NCBI GenBank assembly: GCA_949290475.1
Contig: CASESB010000065.1
Span: 1-35,108 of the forward strand
Source: an uncultured Bacillota bacterium
Lineage (GTDB): Bacteria > Bacillota > Clostridia > Peptostreptococcales > Anaerovoracaceae
Length of the DNA stretch: 35,108 bases
Direction of reading: 5' to 3'
In this document: positions 15,902 to 24,136 of the stretch, piece after piece
Layout: each line of letters opens with the position of its first letter
Numbering within the stretch: position 1 is the first letter of the stretch
Notes under the pieces: model-generated
Seen by the model: the letters and a program-made list of their open reading frames with translations, nothing else
What the model was told of the DNA's origin: nothing
Database searches by the model: none
Position numbers and translations under genes: made by a program

Positions 15902-16636
15902 TTAACCAAGCAGCCCGCTTATGAGGACTATCGCTGCGCCGACTGCTACCCCGGCTGCAGAAAGCGTCCTGCGCTTCATGTGCATGATGTGCACGAGCAA
16001 CTCGAAGAGCACGATATACACCACCATACCGAACGAGAGCGATATCAGCACTCCGATGACGAATTCATCTATCAGGAACCACAGCAGCTTCATCAGCAGC
16101 CCGCCGGCGAATGTCGACAGTGCGGCTGCCATGAGCAAGGCGATCTTTTTACCGCGTCTTTCCTTCGTAAGCGTCGCATATATCATCATCCCCATCGGCA
16201 CGTTGTGCATGCCGACTCCCAGAGCGACAAGCAGGCTCAGCTTCATGGATTCCGAAGCGATGCTGTAGACAGCCATTCCCTCTATCATGTTGTGCAGGAT
16301 GATGGCCACGGAGCTCATGATGCCGATATGTATGACGTTGGCATCCGTGCACTCGTGATCAAAGCCGTGAACGTTGTCGTGATCGGGGATGAAACGATCA
16401 AGTATCTTCAGCATGATCACGCCTGCCGCCGCGCAAAGCCATACGATATATGCGCGGTCGCGCCCCACATTTTCCAGCGCCTCCGGAAACAGCTCCGTTA
16501 CCGCCAGCATCGCCATGGCTCCAAAGGCCACGGATATGGACAGCTGCTCGATCAGCTCCTTATTTTTAACCTCGCGCGCTATGAACGCGCCGGCCATTAT
16601 AAACACTCCCAAAAATAACGTTACGCCCAGTGCCAT
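15902..16636 (-). CDS. ZIP-family metal transporter
   Basis: ZIP transporters bring divalent metals such as Zn, Fe or Mn into the cytoplasm. The 244-residue membrane protein has about eight hydrophobic segments. The metal-path motifs are clear: HNMIEG at 115-120 (TM4) and HNVPMG at 144-149 (TM5). A His/Asp-rich loop at about 85-103 (DHDNVHGFDHE) lies before TM4, as in other ZIPs. Length matches the short bacterial ZupT/GufA group. The ribosome site is only moderate (GGCAGG). It lies 78 bases after corC and 27 before the regulator gene, within one apparent transcript. Which metal it carries cannot be told. Confidence 0.92.
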   Translation of the reverse strand: MALGVTLFLGVFIMAGAFIAREVKNKELIEQLSISVAFGAMAMLAVTELFPEALENVGRDRAYIVWLCAAAGVIMLKILDRFIPDHDNVHGFDHECTDANVIHIGIMSSVAIILHNMIEGMAVYSIASESMKLSLLVALGVGMHNVPMGMMIYATLTKERRGKKIALLMAAALSTFAGGLLMKLLWFLIDEFVIGVLISLSFGMVVYIVLFELLVHIMHMKRRTLSAAGVAVGAAIVLISGLLG

Positions 16637-16664
16637 AGGCTATGCCTGCCTTTCCCGTCAAAGA

Positions 16665-16696
16665 AGAAGCGATAACAGTGATATGTCATCGCTTCT
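16665..16696 (-). other. Stem-loop between corC and the ZIP gene
   Basis: Arms AGAAGCGAT and ATCGCTTCT (nine base pairs) are extended inward by three more pairs after one mismatch, with a six-base loop. Leftward it is followed only by TCTTTGACG, so it is a weak terminator at best. It fills most of the 78-base gap and could reduce ZIP expression relative to corC by partial termination, or be an mRNA processing or stability element. Confidence 0.45.
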
Positions 16697-16714
16697 CCTG
16701 TATGATCGTCGATC

Positions 16715-18058
16715 CTATTTCTCTTCCTCGCTGTCCTCAGGCTCTTTTTCAGGAAGCACCGTCATGGTGACCTTCTCTATCCTGCGATCCTTTATGGAAT
16801 CTATCCTGAACCTGTAATGCTCGTATTCGACCTCCGTGCCCACGTCGTTCTCGTCAGGGATCTCTCCCAGTATGTCGAGTATCAGGCCTCCTATGGTCTC
16901 GCTGTTTTCGGACTCGAGATCCGTACCCAGCTCATCGTTTATATCATCCAGATCCATGCTGCCCTCCATGGCGAACGTATCTTCGGATATCTTCTGGATA
17001 TCAGGCTCCTCCTCGTCGTATTCGTCGTCGATATCGCCCATTACCTCCTCTATGATATCCTCCATGGTGACGATGCCCGAAAAGCCGCCGTACTCGTCTA
17101 TCAGTATGGCGATGTGCTGTTTCGTCGTCTGCAGCTCAACGAAGAGCGAGTCGATATTCTTGGTCTCCGGCACGAAATACGGCTTTCTCAGTATCGAGCG
17201 GAAATCCACGTTATCGAAGCCCTCCTGTCTGGCCTTGATGAGGTAGTCCTTGATATAAAGCACGCCGATGATGTTGTCGCTGTCGTCCTCGTATACCGGT
17301 ATCCTGGAGTATCTGAGCTCCATCAGCTCGTCTATGTACTCCTCCTCGGGCGCGTTGATATCGATGGAGAACACCTCTGTCCTCGGCGTCATGATCTCAT
17401 ACGCCAGCATATCGTCGAAGGCGAAGATGCTCGTGATCCTCTTCTTGCTCTCCTCCTTCAGCTCGCCGCGCTCCTGACCCGTCTCCAGCATGGAAACGAC
17501 GTCGGCCTCCGAATACTCGTCTCCGGCCACATCTGTACGCTGACGGAACACCTTCAGCACCAGCGTCACGGATACCGACAGCAGCCATACGAAAGGCTTG
17601 AAGGCTACCGATATCACCTGCAGCGGCTTGGCTACCGCCATCGCCATCGTGTCCGCATGGAGCATCGCTATCCTCTTCGGGAAAAGCTCTCCGAACACCA
17701 GTGTGAAGAATGAGAGGATGATGGTTATGACAACCACTGCCACTCCCTCGCCGTGAGGTATCCCCCAGCCCTCGAGGACTGCTCCCAGATCGTCCGAAAA
17801 GCTGGTAGCGGCATTTGCACTGGACAGGAATCCGGCCAGGGTTATTATTACCTGTATAGCCGAAAGGAACCTGTTCGGATCCTCGATGAGCTTCGACAGA
17901 AGCTCCGCCTTCTTGTTCCCCTCCTGTGCGAGCGTCCTGATCCTGTTCTTGTTCACGGAAACTATCGCTATCTCCGCCGCGGCAAAATACGCATTTACCG
18001 CTATCAGGATCACAAGTAAGATCAACTGGCCCCACATGGGCCCACTGTCAGATGACAT
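16715..18058 (-). CDS. CNNM/CorC-type membrane protein with CBS pair (hemolysin family, UPF0053)
   Basis: The 447-residue protein has the CNNM (DUF21) transmembrane domain at about 1-190 (three to four hydrophobic segments, [10 protein letters not shown] motif), a pair of CBS domains at about 205-335 ([36 protein letters not shown]) and a C-terminal CorC_HlyC domain ([17 protein letters not shown]). The tail is acidic. This family is linked to Mg2+/Co2+ efflux and resistance; haemolysis is a historical label. AAAGGAG lies eight bases before the ATG at 18058. It has its own promoter at 18082-18110 and is followed by a ZIP importer, suggesting a metal-homeostasis pair. Confidence 0.92.
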   Translation of the reverse strand: MSSDSGPMWGQLILLVILIAVNAYFAAAEIAIVSVNKNRIRTLAQEGNKKAELLSKLIEDPNRFLSAIQVIITLAGFLSSANAATSFSDDLGAVLEGWGIPHGEGVAVVVITIILSFFTLVFGELFPKRIAMLHADTMAMAVAKPLQVISVAFKPFVWLLSVSVTLVLKVFRQRTDVAGDEYSEADVVSMLETGQERGELKEESKKRITSIFAFDDMLAYEIMTPRTEVFSIDINAPEEEYIDELMELRYSRIPVYEDDSDNIIGVLYIKDYLIKARQEGFDNVDFRSILRKPYFVPETKNIDSLFVELQTTKQHIAILIDEYGGFSGIVTMEDIIEEVMGDIDDEYDEEEPDIQKISEDTFAMEGSMDLDDINDELGTDLESENSETIGGLILDILGEIPDENDVGTEVEYEHYRFRIDSIKDRRIEKVTMTVLPEKEPEDSEEEK

Positions 18059-18081
18059 TCTTTTTTCTCCTTTCTGTTCAT

Positions 18082-18110
18082 CTTAAATAAATAATATATA
18101 GTTATGTCAA
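18082..18110 (-). promoter_or_regulatory. Promoter of the corC-ZIP-regulator operon with inverted repeat over the -35 box
   Basis: A perfect -35 box TTGACA (18110-18105) is followed after 17 bases by TTTAAG (18087-18082, four of six -10 bases); TAAGAT with a 19-base spacer is an alternative. The -35 hexamer lies within the inverted repeat ATAGTT-N5-AACTAT (18098-18114), a plausible repressor site. The start ATG is at 18058 and the preceding gene stops at 18123. Confidence 0.6.
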
Positions 18111-18122
18111 CTATTATCGCGT

Positions 18123-19346
18123 TTATTTCTGCTTTCTCAGCATGTAATTTTCAGCAACAGGCCTGTCCATCCTTATCCTCAGTATCTGCTGCGGATGCGG
18201 CGCCGCTTCCACCGGCTGTCCCTCCTCGTCGAGCATGAGCTCCAGCCTCTGTCTGAAGAATGGCGCGTCCGGTCCGAAAACCTCTATCTCGTCTCCCAGC
18301 ACCATCTTATTGCGCTGCTCGACCACGGCCATGCCTGTATCGGGATCGTAGCTTTTCACCAGGCCGACGAAGCTGTAGTCACGCGTATACTCGCTGGTCT
18401 GATAGTTCTGATCCTCATCCGTCGGGCTGTTGAAATAAAAGCCGGTCGTAAACTCCCTGTGGCTGGCCTTCATGAGCTCCGTCATCCACTGCGGATCATA
18501 ACGATAGCCGTCAGGATCCGCATAATAGGCGTCGATGGCGCGCCTGTAGGCGCTGACCACATGGGCCACATAGAATATGCTCTTCATCCTGCCCTCTATC
18601 TTGACGGACGTTATGCCGGCCCTCGCTATTTCCGGTATGTGCTCCAGCATGCAGAGATCCTTGGAGTTCATGATATACGTGCCGCGGTCGTCCTCCTCCA
18701 CTGGATAGTATTCTCCCGGTCGCTTCTCCTCCTCCAGCCTGTACTTCCATCTGCACGGATGCGCGCACTGTCCTCTGTTGGCGTCTCTTCCGATCATGAA
18801 ATTGCTGAGAAGGCACCTTCCCGAATACGAGATGCACATCGCCCCGTGGATGAAGGCCTCCAGCTCCATGTCCTCAGGAGTGTTCTCCCTGATCCGGCGA
18901 ATTTCATCGAGCGTCAGCTCTCTGGCCAGCACGATCCTCTTCACGCCCTGTCCGTACCAGAATCCGGCCGTTGCGTAATTCGTCATATTGGCCTGCGTCG
19001 ACAGATGCAGCTCCGCCTCCGGGATCACGTTTTTTATCACCATTATCACACCGGGATCCGAGACGATAAAGGCGTCCACAGGTATATCCTTTATCCTTTC
19101 AAGATACGCCTTTAGAGGCTCCAGATCCTCGTTATGAGCGAAGATATTCATCGCCATGTGGCATTTGACGCCGCGCGCATGCGCGTATTCCACGCCCTCG
19201 CGTATCTCGTCGATGCTGAGGTTTCCGGCTCCCGATCTGAGGCTGAACATCTCGCCCCCGAAATACACGGCGTCAGCTCCGTAATCGACGGCTATTTTCA
19301 ATTTTTCAAGGTCTCCTGCCGGAGCCAGCAATTCGAGCTTATTCAT
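18123..19346 (-). CDS. trhP: U32-family tRNA 5-hydroxyuridine synthesis protein (TrhP/YrrO-like)
   Basis: Peptidase U32-family proteins next to trmR are known (B. subtilis TrhP1/TrhP2, E. coli TrhP) to make 5-hydroxyuridine at tRNA position 34 from prephenate; they are not true peptidases in this role. The product (about 407 residues) begins MNKLELLAPAGDLEKLKIAV and has YFGGEMFSLR, HLSTQANMTNY and the Cys-rich core AMCISYSGRC/QCAHPC plus a later Cys at 232, fitting a 4Fe-4S site. The ATG at 19346 has GGCGG eight bases upstream; a GTG at 19352 is too close to it. The gene overlaps trmR. Only one U32 gene is present here, where Bacillus has two. Confidence 0.88.
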   Translation of the reverse strand: MNKLELLAPAGDLEKLKIAVDYGADAVYFGGEMFSLRSGAGNLSIDEIREGVEYAHARGVKCHMAMNIFAHNEDLEPLKAYLERIKDIPVDAFIVSDPGVIMVIKNVIPEAELHLSTQANMTNYATAGFWYGQGVKRIVLARELTLDEIRRIRENTPEDMELEAFIHGAMCISYSGRCLLSNFMIGRDANRGQCAHPCRWKYRLEEEKRPGEYYPVEEDDRGTYIMNSKDLCMLEHIPEIARAGITSVKIEGRMKSIFYVAHVVSAYRRAIDAYYADPDGYRYDPQWMTELMKASHREFTTGFYFNSPTDEDQNYQTSEYTRDYSFVGLVKSYDPDTGMAVVEQRNKMVLGDEIEVFGPDAPFFRQRLELMLDEEGQPVEAAPHPQQILRIRMDRPVAENYMLRKQK

Positions 19347-20043
19347 CGTCACAGCCGCCTTTTCCCTGTTCCCTGAGATATGCCTCTTTATCTATGACGC
19401 TGACGGACACTCCATCGCCTACCGGCAGCACGCACGTGTCGGCGTATCCGAGATGCGTTATATACTTTATGAATTCTCTCATCTTGCGTATGCTCGTCTT
19501 GTATCTCTTGCCGGGGTCATACTGGTCAGAAGCCGTCATGCCCTTCATGAGAACGTTATCGCAGATCACGAGCGCATTGTTCCTGCACATCGGCAGAGCC
19601 ATATCCCAGAATGTCCTGTAGTGACTCTTGGCGGCGTCGATGAACACGACGTCGAAGATCTCCTCGCCGCCGTTCGCAGCCGCGATTGCCGGCATCACCT
19701 CTCTGGCGTCGCCCTTCAGCACGTTGACCTGACCGGCAAAGCCCAGCTCCGAAACATTGACCCTGGCCGCCTCATACGTTTCCTCGTCCGACTCTATGGT
19801 CGTGACCGTGCATCCGCACCCGTCCGCAAAGCAGCAGGCCGAATACCCCACGGCTGAGCCGATCTCCAGAATGTGTCCCGGCTTCTTGATCTTCAGTATG
19901 CTGAGCAGCAGACTCTCCGTTTCTCTGAGGATGACAGGTATATGCTTTTCCTCCGCGAATTCCCTCAGCTCCATGAGCTTCGGGTTGTCGCTTCTATAGA
20001 GAGTCTTGATGTATGATGTTATTATGTCGTTAGTTATATTCAT
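19339..20043 (-). CDS. trmR: tRNA 5-hydroxyuridine O-methyltransferase TrmR (YrrM family)
   Basis: TrmR-type enzymes methylate 5-hydroxyuridine-34 to 5-methoxyuridine in tRNA using SAM. The 234-residue protein is a class I O-methyltransferase of the family formerly annotated as catechol/caffeoyl-CoA type: ILEIGSAVGYSACCFADG is the SAM site, followed by VTTIESDEETYEAARVN, VNVLKGDA, FDVVFIDAAKSHYRTFWDM and NALVICDNVLMKG with metal-ligand Asp/Asn. Start ATG at 20043, one base after the mltG stop, with weak Shine-Dalgarno. It overlaps the TrhP gene. The mltG-trmR-trhP order matches Bacillus yrrL-yrrM-yrrN/O, which supports the tRNA role over a small-molecule one. Confidence 0.88.
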   Translation of the reverse strand: MNITNDIITSYIKTLYRSDNPKLMELREFAEEKHIPVILRETESLLLSILKIKKPGHILEIGSAVGYSACCFADGCGCTVTTIESDEETYEAARVNVSELGFAGQVNVLKGDAREVMPAIAAANGGEEIFDVVFIDAAKSHYRTFWDMALPMCRNNALVICDNVLMKGMTASDQYDPGKRYKTSIRKMREFIKYITHLGYADTCVLPVGDGVSVSVIDKEAYLREQGKGGCDDE

Positions 20044-20044
20044 G

Positions 20045-21106
20045 TCAATACCAGATATTCTCTTCTACCACCTTTTCATGCTCTTCGTTGGTCTTTGAAT
20101 ATATGATTGTTCCGTCCTCTGTAGCAAAGAAGAACAGATAATCCGATTCTTCGTAATTGAGAACGCTGTCTACCGCTTCTCCGTTGACGGCGCATATCGG
20201 CCCTATCGGGAGTCCCGTATGCTTGCGCGTGTTATAAGGTGAATCCGTATCAAGCTCCGACTGCGTGAACTGCAGCGATGTCTTCTGGAGAGCATATCCC
20301 ACCGTAACGTCGCTTCCGAGAGCTATGTCCTCATCGAGCCTGTTTATGAATACGCCGGCGATCTTCGGCATTTCCTCCTTGACGTTACTGCCCTCACGCT
20401 CCACGATCGACGCCAGCGTCAGCAGCTCATGTACGCTGAAGCCGCTGTCTTCAATGGCATCGCGTCTGGCATCGAGCTCTTCAGCAGTCATGGAGAGCAT
20501 CATCTCCGTCACGCTCTCTATGGATACATCCTCATCCGTTATTAAATATGTCTCAGGATACAGATAGCCCTCCAGAGGATAGAGTATGCCATCCTCAAGT
20601 ATGTCGTCGGTAAGGAACCAGTATTCATCTATAAGCTGTTCGAGGTATTCCTTGTCCGCCCATTTTGCTATCAGCTCCTCAGACGTGAACGGCAGGGACT
20701 GCGCTATGGCGTCTGCTACCTCCGGTATCGTCAGACCCTCCCTGACGATGATCCTCTGGTGAGAAATGTATTCAAAGTCTCCCGTGTTGATGGCTTCCAT
20801 CATCTCCGGAAGGCTCATCGCTTTGCTGAACATATATGTATTGGCCTGCAGCGTGTCGTAACCGCCTATCCTGGCGTGTATCTTGGCAAACGTCGTATTC
20901 TTTACCAGGCCGTTTTCATCGAGTATATCTACTATAGCCGACGCTCCGCTGCCCGAAGGTATCTCCACGGTCACTGTCTCGTCATTCTGCTTGTCTACTG
21001 CCCCGATACCGTTGAGATATACGACAGCGCCTCCTGTTATCAGTACGACGGCCGCGGCGAGAATTATCAGTATCAGTTTCATCCTGTTTGGTTTGCTATT
21101 CGTCAT
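20045..21106 (-). CDS. mltG: Endolytic murein transglycosylase MltG (YceG-like)
   Basis: MltG cleaves nascent glycan strands at the membrane and helps set strand length. The 353-residue protein has a short cytoplasmic N-terminus, one transmembrane anchor at about 10-30 (LILIILAAAVVLITGGAVVY) and an extracytoplasmic YceG domain. SIVEREGS carries the catalytic-region glutamates (236/238), followed by KIAGVFINRL, SDVTVGYAL and YNTRKHTGLPIGPI, all typical. GAGGT lies five bases before the ATG at 21106. No clear promoter is visible in the 104-base gap after efp; a GATAAT lies near 21127 but lacks a matching -35. Confidence 0.94.
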   Translation of the reverse strand: MTNSKPNRMKLILIILAAAVVLITGGAVVYLNGIGAVDKQNDETVTVEIPSGSGASAIVDILDENGLVKNTTFAKIHARIGGYDTLQANTYMFSKAMSLPEMMEAINTGDFEYISHQRIIVREGLTIPEVADAIAQSLPFTSEELIAKWADKEYLEQLIDEYWFLTDDILEDGILYPLEGYLYPETYLITDEDVSIESVTEMMLSMTAEELDARRDAIEDSGFSVHELLTLASIVEREGSNVKEEMPKIAGVFINRLDEDIALGSDVTVGYALQKTSLQFTQSELDTDSPYNTRKHTGLPIGPICAVNGEAVDSVLNYEESDYLFFFATEDGTIIYSKTNEEHEKVVEENIWY

Positions 21107-21163
21107 ATATTACCTCAATTATCCGGATTCACAGACACGTTCGCATCCGTTTGCCGTTTTTTC

Positions 21164-21191
21164 AAAAAAGGGACGCGAATCCACGTCCCTT
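21164..21191 (-). terminator. Intrinsic terminator of efp
   Basis: Reading leftward, AAGGGACG (21191-21184) pairs with CGTCCCTT (21175-21168) around an eight-base loop, and six T residues end at 21164. It lies about 20 bases after the efp stop codon. It separates efp from the mltG operon. Confidence 0.88.
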
Positions 21192-21210
21192 ATCTGTCTT
21201 ATGATAGGAT

Positions 21211-21771
21211 CTACTTTGATCGGCCCAGATATTCTCCCGTTCTTGTGTCTATCTGGATAGTTTCGCCTTCCTCGATGAATATAGGCACCTGGATGACGGC
21301 TCCTGTCTCTACCGTCGCCGCCTTGGTCACGTTAGTCGCCGTATCTCCCTTAACTCCCGGCTCCGTCTCAACCACCTTCAGATCGACGAAGTTAGGAGCC
21401 TCCACCAGGAACGCGTCGCCCTTGTAGAATTTGATCGTAGCTTCATCGTTTTCCCTCAGGTATTTCATGGCGTCCTCGACCTGATCGTATGTGAGCGGTA
21501 TCTGGTCGTAAGTCTCTCCGTCCATAAAGTAATAGAGTTCTCCGTCGTTGTAGAGATACTGCATGGTCTTCGTTTCTATGTGAGCCTTAGGGAACTTGGC
21601 GTCCGGATTGAACGATTCCTCCTTGATTGCTCCCGTGAGGATGTTCTTGTGCTTCGTCCTTACGAAAGCCGCGCCCTTGCCCGGCTTAACATGCTGAAAA
21701 TCCAGTACTACGTGCGGATCTCCGTCTATTTCAAACGTAATGCCTTTTCTAAAATCTCCTGCGTAAATCAT
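21211..21771 (-). CDS. efp: Translation elongation factor P
   Basis: EF-P relieves ribosome stalling at proline runs. The 186-residue protein begins [17 protein letters not shown] and has the domain I loop [10 protein letters not shown], with Lys32 at the tip, the site that is modified in many bacteria. Domains II and III follow ([50 protein letters not shown]). I see no epmA/epmB-type modification gene in the window. The gene has its own promoter (21815-21843) and terminator (21164-21191), so it is probably monocistronic. Confidence 0.98.
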   Translation of the reverse strand: MIYAGDFRKGITFEIDGDPHVVLDFQHVKPGKGAAFVRTKHKNILTGAIKEESFNPDAKFPKAHIETKTMQYLYNDGELYYFMDGETYDQIPLTYDQVEDAMKYLRENDEATIKFYKGDAFLVEAPNFVDLKVVETEPGVKGDTATNVTKAATVETGAVIQVPIFIEEGETIQIDTRTGEYLGRSK

Positions 21772-21814
21772 AAATCTGCTGACCTCTCTTTATTACTGAT
21801 ATAGTTACGTTAAC

Positions 21815-21843
21815 AGTATATCAAATTTTACGGCAATTGCCAA
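21815..21843 (-). promoter_or_regulatory. Sigma-A type promoter of efp
   Basis: The -35 box TTGGCA (21843-21838, five of six) is followed by a 17-base spacer and the -10 box TATACT (21820-21815, five of six). The start site would be near 21808, leaving a leader of about 37 bases before the efp ATG at 21771. The -35 region overlaps a repeated GGCAATTG element at the stop codon of the ylbF-family gene. Confidence 0.75.
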
Positions 21844-21847
21844 TACC

Positions 21848-22210
21848 TCAATTGCCTGCAGCTCCGCCGCCGAACAGATCCTGCCCCAAGTCTGCGGCCT
21901 CGCCGAGTATCTTGTACACGTCGGCCATCATCATCGAAAATCTCATGTAGCACTGCATGTACTGCGCCGCCGTCGGATCCTGCATCAGGATAGCCGAAAG
22001 CTGCTGTATCTGCTGAAAATCCTCCTGCGTCACCTCATGACCCATCATCTGTGCCGCCTGCAGCTCCATCTGCTTCTTCATCAGATCATTGATGGATTCC
22101 TTCAGCTGCGGATTTTCGTCAACGATTTTTTTGTACTGCTCGTACTGCTTGAACTCCTCGGACTCCTTTACGGCCTGCGCCAGCTGGTGAGCCTGATCGT
22201 ATACGTTCAT
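21848..22210 (-). CDS. YlbF/YmcA family regulatory protein
   Basis: The product of about 120 residues is all-helical: NVYDQAHQLAQAVKESEEFK, then KIVDENPQLKESINDLMKKQ and a Met/Gln-rich helical second half, ending in a Gly/Ala tail. This is the YlbF/YmcA pattern. In Bacillus these proteins form the Y-complex with YaaT, which steers RNase Y in mRNA maturation. Two ATGs (22216, 22210) follow GGAGG; the second has an eight-base spacing and is preferred. It lies 30 bases downstream of the RNase J gene, so an RNase gene and an RNase-regulator family gene share a transcript. I cannot tell YlbF from YmcA or YheA by reading. Confidence 0.82.
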   Translation of the reverse strand: MNVYDQAHQLAQAVKESEEFKQYEQYKKIVDENPQLKESINDLMKKQMELQAAQMMGHEVTQEDFQQIQQLSAILMQDPTAAQYMQCYMRFSMMMADVYKILGEAADLGQDLFGGGAAGN

Positions 22211-22240
22211 ATCCATTTCCTCCTTACAGTGCTTCCGCCT

Positions 22241-24100
22241 TTATACCTCAAGAAATATAGGCAGTATCACAGGGTTTCTTTTCGTCTTGGCGTATATGTA
22301 CTTCCTCAAACCCTCCCTTACCGCCGTCTTCATACCGTTCCAGTCTTTCATCCTCTTGTCCATGCAGTCCTTAAGGATGCCGTCCGCCACATCGCAGGCG
22401 TCGTCGATGAGATCTTCGTTTTCTCTCACGTATACGAAGCCTCTCGATATTATGTCAGGCCCCGACACTATCGTATTCGACTGCCTGTCTATGGCAGCCA
22501 CCACGATGATGAGCCCGGATTCCGAAAGCAGCCTTCTGTCCCTGAGGACGATATTGCCTACGTCTCCGACGCCAAGACCGTCCACCATGATTCCCTCGGC
22601 TTCGGCCACCTGCTTGGTGACAAAGCCTCTGTTCTGCGAAACTGTAAGGCTGTCGCCGTTTTCGAGCAGGAAGATGTTCTGCATCGGCACACCCAGAAGA
22701 TGTGCCAGCTCAGCGTGCGTCTTCAGATGCCTGTATTCGCCGTGGACAGGCATGAAGAACTTCGGCCTGATCAGCGAATGCATGAGCTTCAGCTCCTCCT
22801 GGCACGCGTGTCCCGAAACGTGAGTATCGGCGATGTCCGAATAGATGACCTCCGCACCCTTTTCGACCAGCTGATTGACTACGTTGGCTACCGTCAGCTC
22901 ATTGCCCGGTACAGGCGATGAAGACAGGATTACCATGTCGCCCGGCTTGATGCTGATAGCCTTGTGATCCGAGGACGCCATCCTGGCGAGAGCCGACATC
23001 GGTTCTCCCTGGCTGCCCGTCGTTATCACCACCAGCTCCTTATCCGGTATGTTTTTGGCCTTGTTGAGGTCGACCAGCATGTTGGCCGGGATCTTGATAT
23101 ACCCCAGCTCCTTCGCCAGATCGACGACATTGACCATGCTCCTGCCTGATATGGCCACCTTCCTCTTGCACAGCAGCGCCAGATCTATTATCTTCTGGAT
23201 CCTGTGCACGTTTGAGGAGAACGTGGCTATTATTATTCTCCTGTCGGATCTGCGAAATATGTTTTCGAGCGTTCTGCCTACCACACGCTCCGACGGCGTG
23301 TATCCCTTTCGCAGCACGTTCGTGCTGTCAGCCATCATCAGCAGCACGCCCTCGGAGCCTATCTGCGCCAGCCTTGCGAAATCTATCGGATTGCCATCAA
23401 CCGGAGTATAGTCGATCTTGAAGTCTCCAGTATGGAATATGCGGCCTGCCGGCGTCGTTATCGACAGACATATCGAATCGGCTATCGAATGCGTGATCCT
23501 CAGCGCCTCTATTTTGAAATGTCTGCCGAGCTTGAACGTCTCTCCGGCCTCGACTACGTGCATAGTCGCCTTCAGACCGTGCTCCTTCAGCTTGTTTTCG
23601 ATCAGTCCGAGCGGAAATCTCATGCCGTATATCGGCACGTTGATCTCCTTGAGCAGATACGGTATGCCTCCTATGTGGTCCTCGTGACCGTGGGTAATGA
23701 CGATCCCCCTTATTTTCTTTTTACTCTCGGTAAGATAGGAGAAATCCGGGATCACCTTATCTATACCGAACATGTCGTCATCCGGGAATGAGAGTCCGCA
23801 GTCGATTATCATTATATCGTTCTCGTATTCGATAGCGGTCATGTTCTTCCCGATCTCTCCGAGGCCTCCGAGCGGTATTATCCTGACGCTCGGAGCGTTT
23901 TCAGCCCTCTGACGTTTCATCGGAGACGGCTGTTTCCTCCTGATGGCGGGCTTGGCCGCCGTTTTCGTCCTGTTTTCCGCGGCAGCAGCATCATGTTTCG
24001 TTCCTCTGCCGTGGCCGCCGTTCCTGCCGCCTGTTCTCCTGTTCCCGGATGCGGCTGTCCTGCGCGGTTTCGCGGACATATTATTCTTTTGTTCGTTCAT
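22241..24100 (-). CDS. rnjA: Ribonuclease J with basic N-terminal extension
   Basis: RNase J is a 5'-3' exo- and endoribonuclease of the metallo-beta-lactamase/beta-CASP family and takes part in mRNA decay and rRNA maturation. The catalytic core starts at about residue 70 (VRIIPLGGLGEIGKNM), with the zinc motif HGHEDH at 137-142, FHTGDFKIDYTPVD, the beta-CASP segment (STNVLRKGYTPSER, ATFSSNVHRIQ, TTGSQGEPMSALARM) and SGHACQEELKLMH. It ends in RNase J C-terminal sequence (RNPVILPIFLEV). Residues 1-70 are low-complexity and rich in Arg, Lys, Gly and Asn. GGAAAGGA precedes the ATG by five bases. rnjA versus rnjB cannot be assigned. Confidence 0.95.
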   Translation of the reverse strand: MNEQKNNMSAKPRRTAASGNRRTGGRNGGHGRGTKHDAAAAENRTKTAAKPAIRRKQPSPMKRQRAENAPSVRIIPLGGLGEIGKNMTAIEYENDIMIIDCGLSFPDDDMFGIDKVIPDFSYLTESKKKIRGIVITHGHEDHIGGIPYLLKEINVPIYGMRFPLGLIENKLKEHGLKATMHVVEAGETFKLGRHFKIEALRITHSIADSICLSITTPAGRIFHTGDFKIDYTPVDGNPIDFARLAQIGSEGVLLMMADSTNVLRKGYTPSERVVGRTLENIFRRSDRRIIIATFSSNVHRIQKIIDLALLCKRKVAISGRSMVNVVDLAKELGYIKIPANMLVDLNKAKNIPDKELVVITTGSQGEPMSALARMASSDHKAISIKPGDMVILSSSPVPGNELTVANVVNQLVEKGAEVIYSDIADTHVSGHACQEELKLMHSLIRPKFFMPVHGEYRHLKTHAELAHLLGVPMQNIFLLENGDSLTVSQNRGFVTKQVAEAEGIMVDGLGVGDVGNIVLRDRRLLSESGLIIVVAAIDRQSNTIVSGPDIISRGFVYVRENEDLIDDACDVADGILKDCMDKRMKDWNGMKTAVREGLRKYIYAKTKRNPVILPIFLEV

Positions 24101-24136
24101 AAATATCCTTTCCCGCTGTAGAAATCACGGGTAACG

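Noticed and set aside
21107..21163. GATAAT as a -10 box for mltG
   Set aside because: No acceptable -35 box lies 16-18 bases upstream and there is no TG extension. It may still be a promoter, but the sequence does not support a call.
21838..21862. GGCAATTG repeat and hairpin at the end of the ylbF-family gene as a terminator
   Set aside because: The arms can pair, but only GTAAAATTTG follows, so there is no adequate T-run. The DNA is better explained as the efp -35 region.
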